From assembly GCA_011525385.1 (NCBI GenBank), contig WTGF01000014.1, positions 42,228-106,227 on the forward strand: a stretch of DNA of 64,000 bases, given 5' to 3'. A program made the position numbers and the translations under genes. The notes under the pieces were generated by a model. It saw nothing but the letters and a program-made list of their open reading frames with translations. It ran no database searches and was not told the DNA's origin. This DNA comes from Chloroflexota bacterium (GTDB taxonomy: Bacteria > Chloroflexota > Anaerolineae > Aggregatilineales > Phototrophicaceae). This document shows, piece after piece, positions 17,178 through 25,812 of the stretch. How positions within the stretch are numbered: the stretch's first letter is position 1; every line of letters starts with the position of its first letter.

Positions 17178-18221
17178 TTAAGCCCGTTCCCGCGCGAATG
17201 TGTCGGGCGTGATCGCATTCAAGACCGCCAGAGACAGTTGAAGCGTGTTTCCATAGTCCTTGAGGTTCATAAGCGCGGTCGGCGTGTGAATATAGCGACA
17301 AGGCGTGGATAGCGTCATCGTCGGAATGCCGGTTTGCGCGGTATGTATGGCGCCGCCGTCGGTACCGCCGCCGCCAATCGTCTTGAACTGGTAGGGAATC
17401 CCCTTCGCTTCGGCAGTTGTCCGCAAGAAGGCCAGAACACGCGGATCGGAAATCATGCGACCGTCGACGAGTGTAAGCACCACGCCGGCGCCGAGCTTTG
17501 TCCCGGGATTAGTCGGTAAATCATCGGCATCAATCTCGAGATTGGGATCGGGCACATCGTAGGCTGTTGTGCCTTCCAACACCATCGCCGCATCGGGCTG
17601 CAGGCGCTGCGCTGCGACTTGCGCGCCCCGCAATCCGATCTCTTCCTGTACGGTGAATGCAGCCGCTACAGTGACCGGAAACGGTCCGCTCTGAAGGATA
17701 TCAACCAGAATCGAACAGCCGACGCGATCGTCGAAAGCCTTGCCCCGGACAGTGTCATCCCCCAATTGGACATAGGCGCTGTCAAAGGCGATGCGGTCGC
17801 CCGGCTCGGCGGCGTGTTTATCGGTCGCGCCGACATCGATGCGCAAGTTATCCATCCCCACCGTTTTCATGTCGCGCCACTTGTGAATCGGCTTCCAAAG
17901 CACTACGCCGGGCGTCCGATCGCCCCCCACCATGACGCGCATGCCGGGCAGTATGCGCGCGTCTATACCGCCGACGCTGGTGAATTGAATCAAGCCGTTG
18001 CTTTCGACAGCGGTCACCATCATGCCGATTTCGTCCATGTGAGCTGCGATCATCATGGTGAACTCTGGATATTGCGTACCTGTTTGCAGGGCCGTGAGGT
18101 TGCCCAAGGCGTCGACCTCGAGCGAAGCGACGTGGTTTCGTATAGCGGGTATGATGATTTCGCGGACGTCGTTTTCTTCGCCACTGACGCCGACCGCTTC
18201 CGACAATTCTCGCAAGATCAT
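17178..18221 (-). CDS. M42 family aminopeptidase (glutamyl aminopeptidase-like)
   Basis: The 347-residue enzyme carries the M42 metal set: H61 and D63 (AAHMDEIGMMV), the bridging Asp in KAFDDRVGC, the catalytic Glu pair in TVQEEIGLRGA, and the late His in RYIHTPTALM. Members form large dodecameric shells and trim N-terminal residues from peptides in the cytoplasm; some are called endoglucanase M, a historical misnomer. The length is normal. The GGGGTDGGAIH segment is typical. It is transcribed alone, convergent with the LysM lipoprotein. Confidence 0.94.
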   Translation of the reverse strand: MILRELSEAVGVSGEENDVREIIIPAIRNHVASLEVDALGNLTALQTGTQYPEFTMMIAAHMDEIGMMVTAVESNGLIQFTSVGGIDARILPGMRVMVGGDRTPGVVLWKPIHKWRDMKTVGMDNLRIDVGATDKHAAEPGDRIAFDSAYVQLGDDTVRGKAFDDRVGCSILVDILQSGPFPVTVAAAFTVQEEIGLRGAQVAAQRLQPDAAMVLEGTTAYDVPDPNLEIDADDLPTNPGTKLGAGVVLTLVDGRMISDPRVLAFLRTTAEAKGIPYQFKTIGGGGTDGGAIHTAQTGIPTMTLSTPCRYIHTPTALMNLKDYGNTLQLSLAVLNAITPDTFARERA

Positions 18222-18370
18222 GGCTTGTCCTTAATGGCTCGCGCCTCACTCCGCGGACCCGATGGAAGTCCTGGCAGCCAAGCGCCTAATCGTATGCCAT
18301 CGCAGTGCAGGGCATTATAGCTGATAAAGTGGGCCGCTGTAAGAGCGTGGCCCCAACGGCCACCTGGCAA

Positions 18371-18397
18371 AGCCGCTCGGCGCGTAACCGGCGAAAA
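18371..18397. repeat. Dispersed repeat family F, copy 2
   Basis: The 27-base sequence AGCCGCTCGGCGCGTAACCG plus GCGAAAA is identical to the reverse complement of 11969-11995 and related to the copies at 36328 and 37033. Confidence 0.75.
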
Positions 18398-18466
18398 ACG
18401 CAGCCTTTGCAAGCGCAAGAGCGCGTCGATGTGAAAGATTAAACTCGGGAAGCTCGTCGATCAGAA

Positions 18467-18628
18467 CTACGCGGCGGTATTCAAGCTGTCGATAATATTC
18501 GAGAAGATGTTACCGATTGCAGGACCTAAAAGAGCCAGAATCACGATCACGACTACCGCCACCAAGACCAGTATCAGCGCGTACTCAACCAGCCCCTGTC
18601 CTTCGTCATTATGTGGAAACCGATGCAT
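18467..18628 (-). CDS. Flp/Fap-type pilin, copy 1
   Basis: A 53-residue pilin precursor starting at ATG 18628 (MHRFPHNDEGQGLVEY) behind GGAG. A short charged leader is followed by GQGLVEYALILVLVAVVVIV: the prepilin peptidase site with the Glu at +5 of the mature helix, as in tad-locus pilins. The mature chain polymerises into thin adhesive fibres. No tad assembly genes occur in the window, so these must be elsewhere. It is nearly identical in the helix to the next pilin but differs at many third codon positions. Confidence 0.92.
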   Translation of the reverse strand: MHRFPHNDEGQGLVEYALILVLVAVVVIVILALLGPAIGNIFSNIIDSLNTAA

Positions 18629-18718
18629 GACAGATCTCCTGCCGAACGACATTCGCGTGTCATTCCAATTGGTATGAATATAGCACAGGTCATGTACGTT
18701 GGCAATCAGTTGGAGATA

Positions 18719-18750
18719 AAAAGAGTGGGCAGCGCGCTGCCCACTCTTTT
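18719..18750. terminator. Bidirectional Rho-independent terminator between the pilin genes
   Basis: A perfect 32-base palindrome (AAAAGAGTGGGCAGCG and its complement) with A and T runs at both ends. It lies just after the stop of the second pilin (minus strand) and should separate the two pilin transcripts. Confidence 0.85.
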
Positions 18751-18782
18751 CACACGGCTTCAAAAGCGTGATGAGGACGGGT

Positions 18783-18947
18783 TTAGGAGGGAGTGGGATT
18801 GATTGTGTTCACAACGTTGGCGAAGATGTTGTTGATCGAGGGACCGAGCAGAGCCAGGATGACGATAACAACCACGGCGACCAATACCAAAATCAAGGCG
18901 TACTCAACCAGCCCTTGACCGTCGTCGTGTCGGGGTCGATGTTTCAT
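18783..18947 (-). CDS. Flp/Fap-type pilin, copy 2
   Basis: A 54-residue pilin from ATG 18947 (MKHRPRHDDGQGLVEY) with AGGAG seven bases upstream. The helix after GQG is identical in protein to the first pilin, while the codons differ, showing selection on the protein after an old duplication. The tail (NPTPS) differs. Each pilin has its own ribosome site and they are separated by a terminator, so they can be expressed at different levels. Confidence 0.92.
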   Translation of the reverse strand: MKHRPRHDDGQGLVEYALILVLVAVVVIVILALLGPSINNIFANVVNTINPTPS

Positions 18948-19067
18948 GATGTTAACTCCTATCCAGAGCGGATACGATTGGTGAATGAGAAGTGATTTAA
19001 GTCGCAGAATTGTATCAATTCCGCTAGTCATTTCAACTATGTGAATCGCCTCCCGGAGGATCGTTGA

Positions 19068-21782
19068 CTAATCGTAGCGCAGGACATTCATGACACGTTC
19101 TTTAACGGCGACCCGGGCGCTGAGGAAGGTGGCGAGCCAGCCGATCAAGACGGCGGCGATCACCAGGGCGACGGCGGCGGCGCGCGCGTCCGCGGGCAGG
19201 GGGATAGCAACTCCCCAAGCGCTTGACAGCAATGAAATCAGCAGCCCGCTCAATCCGATGCCGATGACGGCGCTCAACAAGCCCACAAGGCTGGTTTCTA
19301 TCAACATAATTTGCAGGACCCGCCTCGATTTCAGCCCAATGGCTTTGAGGATGCCGATCTGGCGGCGGCGCTCAAGCGTTGCCAGGGCGACTGTATTCGC
19401 CATGATAACGGCGGCGGCGAAGAGCGACAGCAAGGCCACGACAGTTGGAATGGCGGCGAATTGATCGATCAAGCGACCGATGAGGCCGTCGATGAACTGC
19501 ACGTCGATGGCGAAGGCGAAAATGACGGAGGACAATTCCGCCAAAGCGCGATTAAGCTCGTCATCGGACACTTGATAGCTATACAATTTGAATGCCGGCC
19601 TCAGAGCGTCCGGGACGACTTGCGGGGGCAGCAAAGCCCCGGAATCCGAATCGTTGAAGAAACCCGAGCTTGAAATGAGACCCACTATTTCCAGTTCCAG
19701 GGCAGTCTCATCCAGGTCGACGGTGATGCGGTCGCCGACTTCGACATCCAGCAAATCCGCCATGGCAAGGGGGAGGACGACTATGGGCTGGCCACGGTCC
19801 GCAAGCGTGAGCATACGTCCCGATTGGATGGTGCCTTGTCCCTGGTAAATGTCGGGTTTGTCCGAGTCCCAGACACTCAATTGCAAGTCATTGTCTTGGT
19901 TCACTGCCTGGCCCTCGACGGCGGTCACGGTACTTTCATAATTTGCGATGGTCGTTTGGTACTGGAAATTAATCTCCTCCAGCGCATTCTCGAGCGAGCT
20001 TTCGACCATTGACGCTGGCAGACCTGGAAAAGGGAAAACCAGCACGTTGCCGCCGAAACTTCGGCTCAACTGAATATTGAGCAGCTCGCGAGTGCCCTCG
20101 CCGACAAAGGCGATGCTGCTCAGGGCCAGCATGCCGGCGCTCAATGCCAGCAATGTGGTGGCGGTTCGCAGGCGGTTGGTGCTCATATTTCTCAAAGCCA
20201 GCCGCAATGTCACCAGGCCGAAGGAGGGGAATTTGCCGATCAGCAGCACAATGAGCCAGAGGACGGCAATCAAGAGACCAAAGGCGACAAAGGCGCCCGC
20301 CACACCGAGCACTCCCGCCAGGTAAGGCGATGGCAGGACGAAGTCTGGCCTTTGTGGCGGACGCGCGCTGTCCGGGCGGTCGGCCAATGGCGAGAAAGTC
20401 CGATCCGGCTCCGGCTCCGCCAGGTTAGCGGCGGTCAATTCAAATGACGGACGCACGATATGCCCAACAATCAGACCGAGACTAACCGTCACGAATACCA
20501 GCAAGGCGATAGTCTGCAAGACGCCGAGCGCAACCAGGTGGTTTTCGTTGGGACGAAGGATGATGCTGGGGCGGACGCGCAACGCCGTCAAGATCGGCGC
20601 TATAGAGAATATGGCCGTCACGACCATACCCAAGACGAATCCGAAAAGCAGCGCCTCCGGGTATACGCGCCAAATCAATGGCTGTCGCAAGGCGACCGAG
20701 CCATACTCGTTGACAACAAGACTAAGCCCAATGCCGATAACGATACCGAGGGTACTGCCGATTAGCCCGAGCATCAAGCCTTCCGTCAGGAACAAAATCG
20801 CAATCTGGCGCGCGCGCAAACCAAAGGTCTTCACCGCGGCGATCTCGTTGGTCCGGCGTCGCACCAGAACCAGCATAGTGTTCATAATTCCGACGCCTCC
20901 GATCAGCAATGCGCCCAGCCCCATCACGACCACGAAATCGCTCAGGTACTGCGAGATATCCCGGTAGCGTTCCAGCAAGTCGAAGGTGGTGTTTATGCGC
21001 GCATCGGGCGCAATTTCCTCGACTTCCAGGATGAAAGTTTCCATCAGGTCAATATCGACGTCTTGAGGAAAGAGCACGCCGATCCGGTTGGGCGAAATAT
21101 CGTCATTGATCACTTGGGCGGCGTTTTCCAAATCGAAATAGGCGAAGCCAAAAAAGGCGTTCAAAAAGTTGCTGACGCTGCTCTCTTCCGCGGTAGAGAC
21201 GATGCCTCGCACGGTATAAAGCTCTTGCGTGCCGCTTACGCGAACCGTGTCGCCGACGCTGATCCCGCTTTGCTGCGCCAGATTTTCGCTGATGACGACG
21301 TCGTTCCCGCCGCTGAACAAGCTCCCCAGCGGCGCATCGGGCGGGTCGAGCGCCAGAATCGTATGCGTTGGCGGATAGCTCCCCGGTTCGATGAAAAAGC
21401 TGCCGATGAAACTGGGACGTCCGAACCCCTGCTGATCGGCCTTGCCAAGCTGCATATTGCGCCCGCTCATGAAGGCAGTGGTCTTCGCGCCCGCGTCCTG
21501 GGCCCAATCGAGAAGCTCGTTCAGCCGGGAAGGCGAGAAGGCATCCGGATCGTTGCTGCCGAAGGCGCTAAACCAGCCGTCGTTGCGGATGAGCATATCG
21601 CCCTTGGTTTCGACGCGCATGTTGTTAATCAGCGTGTCGCCAATCGCCAAGCCGAGCGAGCGCAAGGCGACGACGGTCGCTACGCCCGCGGTAATGCACA
21701 GGATCGCCAGCATAGTCCAGCGACCGCCACGCTGGATATTGCGCAGCGCGTATACCAGATAGAATCTGAGTCGATGAATCAT
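19068..21782 (-). CDS. ABC transporter permease with two FtsX domains
   Basis: The 904-residue membrane protein has the LolC/MacB-like double layout. It has an N-terminal TM helix (about 15-40), a large extracytoplasmic domain to about 270, three TM helices (about 275-410), a central helix pair (about 420-510), a second extracytoplasmic domain, and three final TM helices (about 770-895). Such permeases usually move lipoproteins, lipids or peptides, or transmit mechanical force, rather than import nutrients. The ATPase is not adjacent: the next gene is divergent. The insert at about 450-480 (proline and aspartate rich) is unusual between the halves. Substrate unknown. Confidence 0.88.
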   Translation of the reverse strand: MIHRLRFYLVYALRNIQRGGRWTMLAILCITAGVATVVALRSLGLAIGDTLINNMRVETKGDMLIRNDGWFSAFGSNDPDAFSPSRLNELLDWAQDAGAKTTAFMSGRNMQLGKADQQGFGRPSFIGSFFIEPGSYPPTHTILALDPPDAPLGSLFSGGNDVVISENLAQQSGISVGDTVRVSGTQELYTVRGIVSTAEESSVSNFLNAFFGFAYFDLENAAQVINDDISPNRIGVLFPQDVDIDLMETFILEVEEIAPDARINTTFDLLERYRDISQYLSDFVVVMGLGALLIGGVGIMNTMLVLVRRRTNEIAAVKTFGLRARQIAILFLTEGLMLGLIGSTLGIVIGIGLSLVVNEYGSVALRQPLIWRVYPEALLFGFVLGMVVTAIFSIAPILTALRVRPSIILRPNENHLVALGVLQTIALLVFVTVSLGLIVGHIVRPSFELTAANLAEPEPDRTFSPLADRPDSARPPQRPDFVLPSPYLAGVLGVAGAFVAFGLLIAVLWLIVLLIGKFPSFGLVTLRLALRNMSTNRLRTATTLLALSAGMLALSSIAFVGEGTRELLNIQLSRSFGGNVLVFPFPGLPASMVESSLENALEEINFQYQTTIANYESTVTAVEGQAVNQDNDLQLSVWDSDKPDIYQGQGTIQSGRMLTLADRGQPIVVLPLAMADLLDVEVGDRITVDLDETALELEIVGLISSSGFFNDSDSGALLPPQVVPDALRPAFKLYSYQVSDDELNRALAELSSVIFAFAIDVQFIDGLIGRLIDQFAAIPTVVALLSLFAAAVIMANTVALATLERRRQIGILKAIGLKSRRVLQIMLIETSLVGLLSAVIGIGLSGLLISLLSSAWGVAIPLPADARAAAVALVIAAVLIGWLATFLSARVAVKERVMNVLRYD

Positions 21783-21977
21783 TATAGTCCTTGAATTAGA
21801 ACTCTCTCATTGTAGTTGACTTGCTCGGCCCGGAAAGATCGCATCCAGGAAAGATGGCGGAACTTGTTCGTATAGCCATACGTCTTTTCAGCGCGATCGT
21901 CGCGACAATGCCCGTTGTCGGCGCGCCCGCTTCTCGTTTATAGTGGTAGCCAGGCCAGGCTTGCAAAGGACATATTC

Positions 21978-22727
21978 ATGACCAGACCGGTGATCGGCAT
22001 TACCACGGGCGGACGCGAGGAAGGCTATATTCAATCGCGGCATTATGAAAATTTCTACAGCACGCCGACGCCCTACGTGGATGCCCTGCGTCGCGCGGGC
22101 GGCAACCCGGTATTGCTGCCGCCGGGCAATGAAGCCTGGCGCGAACTGCTGCCGCTGCTGGACGGCATTGTCGTCACCGGGGGCACGGACATTGATCCCA
22201 TTGAATACAAAGGCGACAGCAGCAACGCGCACCTGTTGCCAGCCGACCGCGAGCGAGACCATAGCGAATTGGCGCTGGTGCGGCATTTGCTGAGGGAAAT
22301 GGACAAGCCCCTGCTGTGCATATGCCGCGGCCTGCAGGTACTGAACGTCGCGGCAGGCGGCAGCCTGTACGAGCATATTCCCGACATACGCGACCAGGAC
22401 ATTCACCGTAACGAGGAAGGCTTGTGGGAGATGCAAGATGTCGAGGTGGAAGCGGGCAGCTTGATCGCGCAAGTCATGGGCAGGAACAGTTTGCATACGT
22501 CTTCGGGTCATCATCAAGCGGTGAAAGAACTCGGCCGGGGATTGCGGGTCACAGGCATGGCAGCCGACGGGATCATCGAGGCGCTGGAAATGCCGGGTCA
22601 TCCCTGGCTGCTGGCAGTGCAATGGCACCCGGAAGTCACCGCCGAGCGCGATCTCAGCCAGCAGGCGATCTTCGACGCGCTGGTGGAAAAAGCCCGCGAA
22701 ACCCGCAGCCAGCGGGTTTACACTTAG
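21978..22727 (+). CDS. Peptidase C26 / gamma-glutamyl-GABA hydrolase-like protein, copy 1
   Basis: A 249-residue class I glutamine amidotransferase-like hydrolase. The nucleophile is the Cys in LLCICRGLQVLN, with the His and Glu in QWHPEV completing the triad. It starts at ATG 21978 (MTRPVIGITTGGREEG). PuuD-type members cleave gamma-glutamyl amides such as gamma-Glu-GABA; the real substrate is unknown, and no putrescine genes are adjacent. A second member of the same family lies at 46343. It is divergent from the FtsX permease and convergent with the paralogue cluster. Confidence 0.9.
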   Translation: MTRPVIGITTGGREEGYIQSRHYENFYSTPTPYVDALRRAGGNPVLLPPGNEAWRELLPLLDGIVVTGGTDIDPIEYKGDSSNAHLLPADRERDHSELALVRHLLREMDKPLLCICRGLQVLNVAAGGSLYEHIPDIRDQDIHRNEEGLWEMQDVEVEAGSLIAQVMGRNSLHTSSGHHQAVKELGRGLRVTGMAADGIIEALEMPGHPWLLAVQWHPEVTAERDLSQQAIFDALVEKARETRSQRVYT

Positions 22728-22742
22728 CGTTACTGCGATGGC

Positions 22743-25274
22743 TCAGTTGGGGACGGAAAAGCGAGCGATCTCCAATTCGCGCTCGACGGTCTGCTGGGCG
22801 CGCGGAAGCGCGCCGCTTTGGCTGCGGCCGGAGTCCGTTTCGTAGACGATGAGTTTGGCGGCATAGCCGCCCGGTTCCAAACCGCCGGTATCGAAAGTAG
22901 CGCGCGACAGGGGCCGCGAGTCAATCACCTGGTCGACTTGCAAGTGCTTTTCTCCCTCTGCGTCGAACATTTGTATCGAATAGGCGTATCCATCGATACC
23001 GTCACGTTGCCACCACGAGTCGACCGAAAACTGATCGCCGTCAAAGTGTGTCATTATATTCGCCAGGGTGATTCCATTGTCATAGCGCAGTTCCAGCGGC
23101 TCTTCCAGCAAAACCAATTCACAGAGATAGGCGCGATCGATATAGAAGTCTACAACCAGGTCTTCGCCGCGATGAATCTGCTGACAGAATCTAAGATTCT
23201 GAACTGTCCAAGTCGCGAATTGGCTTTGGCTTCTCTGATCGCTTTCCCCTGGATCGTATATTAGCCAAAACATGCTATCGTTTGCAGCGATACTGTCCAG
23301 GTCAATGTTCTCCGCATCCGAATTTAGGACTGTGGCAGCGCCCCGCGAGTCAAAGACAACGTGGATGAGGTCTTTCCACTCCGACAGCGCGATATCAAAG
23401 GGGCGGCGCGCATCACTGCTGTAAACTTCAGCCGGGTACAGAACCATTAGAGAAACATCGCCCCGCGGCTGGTTGACCGGAGCGTGCAGGAACTCCCGTA
23501 AAATTGGAAGCTGATCCCGGTAGCCCGCGACGCGCTCCAAACAGTTTTCACGCAGGTCCAGCAACCTGTAAATTGATACATACACATCCCGATAGGCAGG
23601 GGGAATGTTCCTGAAGCTATCGGCTATCTCATAGACTCTTCGTGCGCTGTGATGCAAAACCACATGCGAGAAGCCGTCTCTGTGCAATTGATCCACGGCG
23701 GCAAGATATCGGTCGAAGGTGCTGGGCGAGCAATCGGGATTTCCGCGCTTGTGCCAAGCTGCCAGCAGGAGATTTTGCAGAATATAGTTGTACGATCGAT
23801 CTGGCGTGCGATGGGCAAGACCTTCAGCGTGCGGGTAGCCATTGATAGTCTGGTAGAACCCATAGATCTTGGAGTTGCCGCGCCCCATTGGCAAATTGAT
23901 AAGACGCAGTTCATCTTGATTCGGCTCGTTTCTCAGCCAATCGTTAAAGGCAAGTTGACGTTCTGGAATAACTTGGCCAAGAGGCGGCTGATAATATTCA
24001 AAGGCTAGCAAAGCGACGGCGCCAACAACGGCAATGTGACAATATCTTTTTGAGAAAAACTTTAAGAGGACTCGCAATCCAAAACAGGACAAAACCGACA
24101 AGGGCAGAAGCACGCCAATCTGGAAGTGATCGGTCTCGTGAAAGGCCTGAAAGATAAACGGGATAACGGCGTTGAGAAAATGCTTGGGCAGCAAAACTTC
24201 GGGGTAGAGTACGCCGTTGACACGCAGCATGGAACCCAGCCGCAGGATCAAGAATGGTAGCAGCAGCATAAACCAGGGGAGCATCTTGCGCCGATGATCG
24301 GAAGAGCTGAATCCCAGCGCGATCAATAGCAATGGCAGGTATCCCAGATAGCTGGTTCTGTGCTGCTCGCGGAAGTCCGATTCGTGCAGAGCGTTCAAAT
24401 CGAAGGCCTCAGCAAAAACCGGCGTTAGCCAGGGATGTCCGCCACTGACGAAGTAGGAAAGCAAGTCGTTATTGCTTTCTTGCCCTATATTTTTCCCCAG
24501 GGCTTCGTCCAATCTTGAGTTGTCGCGGATCATCGGATACACACGCAGCATACTTATGCAAGCGGCAGCGCTCAAAAGCAGCGCCATTCCGATCCAGAAT
24601 CGCGGTTTACGCCATGCGCGGTATGCAAAGAAAAGGGTGAAGAGCCCCAATGTTAGAAGCAGGCAGACAAATATGTACATGCCAATGAAAGCGGTGATGC
24701 CGACCAAAACGCCGCTAAGCAAGGTCCAGGTCCATTTTTCTTCCTCTATGCCGCGCTGCAGAGCATAAAGGGAGAGAGGGAAAGTTATCAATAAGTTTAC
24801 ATCCGGGTGATTGGGATGTCCGACTACATGTTGACTAAATCCAAAAACGATAGCGCCGAATAGCGCCAGCCAGCGATGTTCAAAAAGGTAGATGAGGTAG
24901 ACATAAGCCGACAAAGTTGTCGCAAGAATGATCAACAGGTAAATGAGATTGAATGCATTGGATGTGCCCATAATTGACTGAAACTTCGCAAGCAGTGTTA
25001 TGTGGAACACATTTGCAGGGTGATAGTCTAGTGACATACCAACCGGATAGAACAACATGTCCGTAAAGTAGAAGTCTGTTTCTCCAGCCAAGATCGACCG
25101 CCCGTGCCAGGCGTCCCAGAATTTCATCCACACGTCTCTGCCGTCGGTTGGCAGCCAGAAGGTTTCAGTATCAAAGACATAGACAATCGTGGGCCAGGTC
25201 ATCAGGACCAGCAGAATGGGGACTATGATGATGAAAGGCAAGTGATTGCGGAAGGCGCTAGGCATTGTTGACAT
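22743..25274 (-). CDS. Large polytopic membrane protein, paralogue 1 of 5 (GT-C-like glycosyltransferase candidate)
   Basis: 843 residues. After one N-terminal TM helix comes a loop with ETFWLPTDGRDVWMKFWDAW, then about ten further hydrophobic segments to about residue 430. A soluble domain follows (INLPMGRGNSKIYGFYQTI), and a beta-rich C-terminal domain occupies about 640-843. The topology, with an acidic first outer loop, recalls GT-C polyprenyl-sugar glycosyltransferases, but I recognise no exact family; this is inference. Its 3' 385 bases (22789-23173) are identical to paralogue 2 (25859-26243), and 24094-24376 is identical to paralogue 3. No clear ribosome site; a leader CCTTAAGCTGTCGAATACTC is shared with paralogues 2 and 3. 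Confidence 0.75.
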   Translation of the reverse strand: MSTMPSAFRNHLPFIIIVPILLVLMTWPTIVYVFDTETFWLPTDGRDVWMKFWDAWHGRSILAGETDFYFTDMLFYPVGMSLDYHPANVFHITLLAKFQSIMGTSNAFNLIYLLIILATTLSAYVYLIYLFEHRWLALFGAIVFGFSQHVVGHPNHPDVNLLITFPLSLYALQRGIEEEKWTWTLLSGVLVGITAFIGMYIFVCLLLTLGLFTLFFAYRAWRKPRFWIGMALLLSAAACISMLRVYPMIRDNSRLDEALGKNIGQESNNDLLSYFVSGGHPWLTPVFAEAFDLNALHESDFREQHRTSYLGYLPLLLIALGFSSSDHRRKMLPWFMLLLPFLILRLGSMLRVNGVLYPEVLLPKHFLNAVIPFIFQAFHETDHFQIGVLLPLSVLSCFGLRVLLKFFSKRYCHIAVVGAVALLAFEYYQPPLGQVIPERQLAFNDWLRNEPNQDELRLINLPMGRGNSKIYGFYQTINGYPHAEGLAHRTPDRSYNYILQNLLLAAWHKRGNPDCSPSTFDRYLAAVDQLHRDGFSHVVLHHSARRVYEIADSFRNIPPAYRDVYVSIYRLLDLRENCLERVAGYRDQLPILREFLHAPVNQPRGDVSLMVLYPAEVYSSDARRPFDIALSEWKDLIHVVFDSRGAATVLNSDAENIDLDSIAANDSMFWLIYDPGESDQRSQSQFATWTVQNLRFCQQIHRGEDLVVDFYIDRAYLCELVLLEEPLELRYDNGITLANIMTHFDGDQFSVDSWWQRDGIDGYAYSIQMFDAEGEKHLQVDQVIDSRPLSRATFDTGGLEPGGYAAKLIVYETDSGRSQSGALPRAQQTVERELEIARFSVPN

Positions 25275-25501
25275 GAGTATTCGACAGCTTAAGGAACTTG
25301 GGATACCTTATTTTTTAGAGAATTCTGTATGTGCTCCCCTCTGCGCCCGGATCGGCGGAGAAATTCTAGTAATCTTATAAATAATAGACATGTAAGTAAT
25401 AAAAACATAGTAGGCATTTCGACTAGCCTTTCAGCTAAACTATGAGAACCGGTCCACTCCTGTACTTGGTACATTGAAGCGGCTTACGGTACAATAAATG
25501 C

Positions 25502-25600
25502 GGGAGACGGTAACGCTTCCCGTGTTTTGGCAGTTCCCCGTGATATTGGTTGTGAGCCTAATGTGTCACGGGGAACCCTCGAAACTGCCGCCCCGGAGGG
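25502..25600 (+). ncRNA. Possible structured RNA between paralogues 1 and 2
   Basis: In the 538-base gap 25275-25812, GGCAGTTCCCCGTGA (25529-25543) pairs with TCACGGGGAA plus AACTGCC (25566-25589) around a 22-base loop, with a 7-base bulge. A small hairpin CGGGA...TCCCG at 25501-25522 stands upstream. A weak promoter (TTGGTA, 18 bases, TACAAT) ends at 25495. I could not match it to 6S RNA, RNase P, tmRNA or a riboswitch. Strand is uncertain because a hairpin folds from either side. The rest of the gap is AT-richer and shows no gene. Confidence 0.35.
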
Positions 25601-25812
25601 CATAATCAATTCTATGCGCACTACCACGAAAAATCAAACACCTAGCTGTCATTAACGAGGTGTTAATGGATAGAGAATCTTGGCGCTCAGGCCTTAACTA
25701 TAAGCCCACATCCATTCATTACGCTATATTATGGGCGTCGCGCGCAGCACTCTAATACTGGAAAATATAAATAGCCAAGGCCAGCGAAGAGCGATAGTGA
25801 TCGACTACCCGC

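Noticed and set aside
25502..25690. 6S RNA
   Set aside because: Length and a stem-bulge-stem shape fit loosely, but the closing stem and large central bubble could not be traced, so only a generic structured RNA is reported.
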